From Pseudomonadota bacterium (GTDB lineage: Bacteria > Pseudomonadota > Alphaproteobacteria > Rhizobiales > Xanthobacteraceae), in NCBI GenBank assembly GCA_023390955.1, contig JAEWBW010000357.1, positions 1 through 9,667 on the forward strand: 9,667 nucleotides of DNA, given 5' to 3'. The notes beneath the pieces are model-generated. The model saw nothing but the letters and a program-made list of their open reading frames with translations. It was not told the origin of the DNA and made no database searches. This document shows positions 7,097 to 9,667 of this stretch, piece by piece (position 1 is the first letter of the stretch; the number at the start of each line of letters is the position of its first letter). The position numbers were made by a program, and so were the translations under genes.

Positions 7097-7113
7097 GGCG
7101 CCCGACAGGCGCC
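7097..7113 (-). other. GC-rich hairpin in the operon leader
   Basis: GGCGCC-CGACA-GGCGCC forms a perfect 6-bp stem with a 5-nt loop. It ends eight bases before the ribosome binding site of the binding-protein gene, inside the predicted leader RNA. A third GGCGCC lies at 7126-7131. It could affect mRNA stability or translation start; chance is possible in GC-rich DNA. Confidence 0.3.
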
Positions 7114-7132
7114 CCCAACCCGACCGGCGCCA

Positions 7133-7161
7133 AATGTTTCATGGTTCAAACAATCAAGCAA
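7133..7161 (-). promoter_or_regulatory. Candidate sigma-70-type promoter of the transporter/dioxygenase operon
   Basis: On the minus strand, TTGCTT (7161-7156) and AACATT (7138-7133) are separated by 17 bp. The -35 matches TTGACA at four positions and the -10 matches TATAAT at three, so it is only moderate. The position fits: transcription would begin near 7126 and leave a leader of about 45 nt before the ATG. The segment is AT-richer than its surroundings and sits in the divergent gene gap. Confidence 0.35.
7135..7152. promoter_or_regulatory. Candidate operator: inverted repeat within the divergent control region
   Basis: TGTTTCA-TGGT-TCAAACA is an 18-bp inverted repeat with 6 of 7 arm positions paired. 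It lies in the spacer of the candidate minus-strand promoter, where a bound protein would block RNA polymerase. Size and symmetry suit a dimeric helix-turn-helix regulator, but no regulator gene is inside the window to pair with it. Confidence 0.35.
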
Positions 7162-7240
7162 GCCATGCGCGCTGCCCCGATTCCGTTGCCGTATGCGTCT
7201 ATGGTAGGAGAAGCTCAACCAGCATTGCACCGCGATAAAA

Positions 7241-7245
7241 GGAGA
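7241..7245 (+). promoter_or_regulatory. Ribosome binding site that fixes the GTG start at 7252
   Basis: GGAGA, preceded by AAAA, stands six bases before GTG at 7252. The in-frame ATGs at 7141 and 7201 lack such a signal and lie before the conserved domain, so GTG 7252 is the better start. Confidence 0.7.
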
Positions 7246-7251
7246 CGACCA

Positions 7252-8166
7252 GTGGCTGAATCCACCGAGCCAAAACCGCAATCAGCCGCAAAACTCGCCT
7301 ATCTCGGCCTCGGATTGATGGGGACGCCGATGACCCGGCGGCTGCTCGCGGCCGGTCACGAGGTCACCGTCTGGAACCGTTCGCCGGGCAAAGTAGCAGC
7401 CCTCGTTGAGGCCGGTGCGAAGGCGGCCCATAGCCCCCGCGACATTGCAGCCGCTGCTGACATCATCTTCATGTGCGTGACGGACGCGGCTGCAGTTGAG
7501 GAGGTCATCTTCGGCGCCGATGGACTTTCGTCGGTACCGGGCAACGGCAAGCTCGTGGTCGACTTCTCGTCGATCCATCCGGATGCGGCGCGCGATATTG
7601 CCGCACGGCTCAAGGCCGCGAACGGCATGGGCTGGATCGACGCGCCGGTCTCCGGCGGCACCAAGGGCGCCGAGGAAGGCACGCTTGCCATCATGGCCGG
7701 CGGGGAAGCCGCCGACATCGAGCGCGTGCGCCCTTACGTTCTCGCCATGGCGCGCAGGTTCACTCATATGGGCCCGACCGGCGCGGGCCAGACCACAAAG
7801 CTCTGCAATCAGGTGATCGTGGGATGCGCCATGGCCGTGCTGGCCGAGGCAACGCGCCTTGCCGAAAACGCCGGCATCGACGCGGGCCGGTTGCCGGAGG
7901 CGCTTGCCGGAGGCTTTGCCGATTCCATTCCGCTTCAGCTATTTGTCCCGCGCATGGTCAAGGGCATTCACTCGCCACCGCTCGGACACATCGCGACGAT
8001 GCTGAAGGATCTCGACACGGTTGCGGATGTCGCACAGGCAACCTCGACGCCGGTGCCGATGGCCACGCTCGCCGGCCAGATCTTCAGGATGGCGAAGGCA
8101 TCGCGCGGTGCAGACGCGGATGCGCTGGAAATCTACAAGCTGTCGGCAACAGCCAAGCGCGAATAA
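7252..8166 (+). CDS. Beta-hydroxyacid dehydrogenase (3-hydroxyisobutyrate dehydrogenase / tartronate semialdehyde reductase superfamily)
   Basis: A 304-aa NAD(P)-dependent oxidoreductase acting on short 3-hydroxy acids or their semialdehydes. With GTG at 7252 as residue 1, the Rossmann motif GLGLMGTPM is at 19-27, the substrate loop DAPVSGGTKGAEEGTL at about 131-146, and the catalytic Lys of GAGQTTKLCNQ at about 183 with the conserved Asn at 186. The acidic or Arg selectivity spot after beta-2 reads WNRSPGK, with Asn-Arg, which in this family usually points to NADPH preference. Length is normal (about 290-300). The gene is divergent from the transporter operon and shares its 171-bp control region, so the two are probably co-regulated. 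It ends just before the gene of a flavin reductase on the other strand. Relatives include GarR, MmsB and succinic semialdehyde reductases; the substrate here is unknown. A hydroxylated or semialdehyde fragment from ring breakdown is a guess from context. Confidence 0.88.
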   Translation: MAESTEPKPQSAAKLAYLGLGLMGTPMTRRLLAAGHEVTVWNRSPGKVAALVEAGAKAAHSPRDIAAAADIIFMCVTDAAAVEEVIFGADGLSSVPGNGKLVVDFSSIHPDAARDIAARLKAANGMGWIDAPVSGGTKGAEEGTLAIMAGGEAADIERVRPYVLAMARRFTHMGPTGAGQTTKLCNQVIVGCAMAVLAEATRLAENAGIDAGRLPEALAGGFADSIPLQLFVPRMVKGIHSPPLGHIATMLKDLDTVADVAQATSTPVPMATLAGQIFRMAKASRGADADALEIYKLSATAKRE

Positions 8167-8181
8167 GTTGGTCGGACCAAC
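8167..8181. terminator. Candidate bidirectional terminator between convergent genes
   Basis: GTTGGTCGGACCAAC is a perfect 15-bp palindrome around G8174. It starts one base after the TAA of the plus-strand dehydrogenase and ends four bases before the stop of the minus-strand flavin reductase. As RNA it can fold into a 6-bp stem with a 3-nt loop. A short T-rich stretch (TTATT) follows on the minus strand only, so termination is better supported in that direction. Confidence 0.55.
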
Positions 8182-8185
8182 GCGC

Positions 8186-8737
8186 CTAACCGCTGTCGTC
8201 CGGCGTAAGCCGGGCGTATTTGCCGCGCGCGAACAGCAGCGGCTCCTTGCCGCTATAGGCGTAGGCCTCGACCGCGCCGAGGAAGATCACATGATCGCCG
8301 CCATAGTAGCGGTTGACCGAGCGGCATTGAAAGTTCGCGATGCACTCCGCAAGCACCGGGGCATTTCCAAGCCCCGGGCTCCAGTCGACGCCGGCGAATT
8401 TGTCCTCGCCCGACTTGGCGAATTTGTTCGCGAGCGCCTGCTGCGACACCCCGAGAATGTTGACCGCAAAGTGCGTGGCGTTCTGGAACACGGTCAGGCT
8501 CGACGAATAGACCACGAGACTCCACAGCACCAGTGGCGGGTTGAGCGACACCGACGCGAACGAATTGCAGGTCAGCCCATAGGGCTTTCCGTCCGGAGCG
8601 GACGCGGTGATGATCGTCACGCCCGTCGCAAACGTGCCGAGAGCATTGCGGAAATCGCGAGGATCGATCGTCGAGCTGTCGCTCGCCAATTCATTGGCGG
8701 GGTCCATGGCGGACGGCGGCTTGGGCACATCACTCAT
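8186..8737 (-). CDS. Flavin reductase of a two-component monooxygenase
   Basis: A 183-aa cytoplasmic flavin:NAD(P)H reductase with the split-barrel FMN-binding fold. Family marks are RDFRNALGTFATGVTIIT (about 27-44), GLTCNSFASVSLNPP (54-68, flavin phosphate contact), FAVNILG (90-96), the GDHVIFLGAVE motif (147-157, with the His near the isoalloxazine) and the end PLLFARGKYARL (166-177). The first 25 residues are a loose extension outside the core. It supplies reduced FMN or FAD to a partner oxygenase, like HpaC, HsaB or NtaB. The upstream gene encodes such an oxygenase, with only 9 bp between the genes, and the ribosome binding site GAGG overlaps the upstream stop codon, so the two are translationally linked. 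Which flavin and which of NADH or NADPH is used cannot be told. Confidence 0.9.
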   Translation of the reverse strand: MSDVPKPPSAMDPANELASDSSTIDPRDFRNALGTFATGVTIITASAPDGKPYGLTCNSFASVSLNPPLVLWSLVVYSSSLTVFQNATHFAVNILGVSQQALANKFAKSGEDKFAGVDWSPGLGNAPVLAECIANFQCRSVNRYYGGDHVIFLGAVEAYAYSGKEPLLFARGKYARLTPDDSG

Positions 8738-8744
8738 TCGCCGG

Positions 8745-8748
8745 CCTC
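8745..8748 (-). promoter_or_regulatory. Ribosome binding site of the flavin reductase, overlapping the upstream stop codon
   Basis: The minus-strand TGTGAGG holds both the monooxygenase TGA (8749-8747) and GAGG (8748-8745), seven bases before the ATG at 8737. Ribosomes finishing the oxygenase can directly reinitiate on the reductase, which helps keep the two parts in proportion. Confidence 0.6.
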
Positions 8749-9667
8749 ACAGCGTCAAATTCTCGGACGGAAGGCCAAGCGCCACACGGCCGTAATTGGT
8801 CCCAGCCGCATCGAAATTGAACGCGAGGTGAGAATTGATGGCGTGCGCATCGCGGAACTGCCGTTGCAATCCTCCGGTCGTGAACAACCCGCGCGCACCG
8901 CTCGCCGCGAACAGCATCGACACGGCCTCGGTGCACAGATTGACCGAGAATGCGCCATCACGACGATACCTGGTCTTGGTGGCCATGTGGGGGATACGGC
9001 CCGCGCGCGCATCCTCCATGGCGACCACACACGCCGAACGCATTGTCAGCCGCGCGGCATCGACCTTTGCGGAAGCGTCGGCAATCTTGATCTGGGTGCT
9101 CTGGAAATCGCTGAGCTTGGCGCGATTGTAGGTCGAGATACGGTGGCGCACGACCTCGACATAATCGTCCAGGCACGCTTGCGCGTTTCCAAGCGCGACA
9201 CCCGACAGGACATAGGGAAACAGGGCAAACACCGGTAGCGCGTAAAGCGGATTGGGATTGACCGCGCTCCCCGGCGTCGGACCGCCAGCGAGATCGCCAA
9301 CGCCGACGGTCATGTGATCCGGAACGAAGACGTCGCGGACCTCGACATCGCTCGAGCCGGTGCCGCGCAATCCCGCGACATTCCAGGTGTCGAGAACCTT
9401 GTAGTCCCCCTTGGGAAGCAGGAAGAGACGGTATTCGATGCCATCGGCCTCGTCGTCGGAATAAACCACGCCTGCGAGCATGTTCCACTCGCAGGATCCG
9501 ACTCCCGAGGAGAACGGCCAGCTGCCGTGCAACCGATATCCGCCGTCCGTCCGCTGCGCCCGCCCGGCCGGGAAGATGAAGGACGATGCGATCAGCACAT
9601 CGGCGTTACTCCCCCAAACCAGCTCCTGTGCCTTTGGCTCGAACATGCCGAGCATCCAGTGATGGCT
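8747..9667 (-). CDS. Flavin-dependent monooxygenase, acyl-CoA dehydrogenase fold (HsaA/HpaH-like), 5' end missing
   Basis: The last 306 residues of an oxygenase of about 400 aa; the frame is open to the window edge, so the ATG at 9655 is internal. It belongs to the class D flavin hydroxylases (HsaA, C2 4-hydroxyphenylacetate hydroxylase, DszC-like), which use reduced flavin from a separate reductase to hydroxylate aromatic rings. Marks, numbered from the window edge, are SHHWMLGMF and ELVWG (1-19), GSWPFSSGVGSCEW (48-61), LRGTGSSDVEV (100-110), the helical C-terminal domain with AGRIPHMATKTR, and FRDAHAINSHLAFN (271-284), the C-terminal His-containing segment near the flavin. The catalytic Glu region of true acyl-CoA dehydrogenases (YEGT-type) is not seen. 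The reductase gene follows directly. With the NicX-type enzyme 7 kb away, a hydroxypyridine or pyridine-carboxylate substrate is plausible, but a phenolic one is not excluded. Confidence 0.85.
   Translation of the reverse strand, partial: SHHWMLGMFEPKAQELVWGSNADVLIASSFIFPAGRAQRTDGGYRLHGSWPFSSGVGSCEWNMLAGVVYSDDEADGIEYRLFLLPKGDYKVLDTWNVAGLRGTGSSDVEVRDVFVPDHMTVGVGDLAGGPTPGSAVNPNPLYALPVFALFPYVLSGVALGNAQACLDDYVEVVRHRISTYNRAKLSDFQSTQIKIADASAKVDAARLTMRSACVVAMEDARAGRIPHMATKTRYRRDGAFSVNLCTEAVSMLFAASGARGLFTTGGLQRQFRDAHAINSHLAFNFDAAGTNYGRVALGLPSENLTL

Noticed and set aside
7177..7209. Sigma-70 promoter for the plus-strand dehydrogenase (TTGCCG and TATGGT)
   Set aside because: The two boxes are only 8 bp apart and no alternative pair at 16-18 bp was convincing.
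8021..9238. Plus-strand open frame of 405 codons across the flavin reductase and monooxygenase
   Set aside because: It runs antisense over two clear genes and the end of the dehydrogenase gene; low-complexity Arg-rich translation with no family pattern.
1..9667. Mobile elements, CRISPR arrays, tRNA or rRNA genes, toxin-antitoxin or defence genes
   Set aside because: Looked for on both strands; no transposase, integrase, regular repeat array, cloverleaf or defence-type domain was seen. The window is metabolic throughout.

Overview
The window is a dense, GC-rich (roughly 60-65% by eye) bacterial catabolic locus. Codon usage and protein style suggest an alphaproteobacterium of the Bradyrhizobium/Rhodopseudomonas kind; that is an inference, since there is no rRNA or marker gene. 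Nine protein-coding genes were found. Both window ends cut through genes. There is no tRNA, rRNA, CRISPR array, insertion sequence or transposase.

Layout: (1) 3-731, plus strand: 3' part of a 3-hydroxyacyl-CoA-dehydrogenase-family gene. (2) 728-7080, minus strand: a probable six-gene operon read from high to low coordinates: periplasmic substrate-binding protein, IlvD/Edd dehydratase, ABC ATPase, two ABC permeases, and a 2,5-dihydroxypyridine 5,6-dioxygenase (NicX)-type enzyme. The ATPase and permease genes are joined by ATGA stop/start overlaps. (3) 7081-7251: a divergent control region with a candidate promoter, an inverted repeat inside it, and a GC-rich leader hairpin. (4) 7252-8166, plus strand: a beta-hydroxyacid dehydrogenase (3-hydroxyisobutyrate dehydrogenase / tartronate semialdehyde reductase superfamily). 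(5) 8186-9667, minus strand: a flavin reductase preceded by a flavin-dependent monooxygenase with an acyl-CoA-dehydrogenase fold; together they look like a two-component hydroxylase.

Working model (inference): a small, probably anionic N-heteroaromatic compound is bound in the periplasm and imported by the SsuABC/TauABC-type transporter. The two-component monooxygenase hydroxylates the ring, the NicX-type Fe(II) enzyme opens it, and the dehydratase and two hydroxyacid-type dehydrogenases handle the hydroxylated chain fragments. No gene for N-formylmaleamate deformylase, maleamate amidase, maleate isomerase or a transcriptional regulator is inside the window, so the substrate cannot be fixed from this sequence alone.

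Points most worth checking are the Asn-to-Pro replacement at the fourth catalytic position of the 3-hydroxyacyl-CoA-dehydrogenase-like protein, the dehydratase gene placed between the binding-protein and ATPase genes, and the pairing of a class D flavin hydroxylase with a NicX-type ring-cleavage enzyme.
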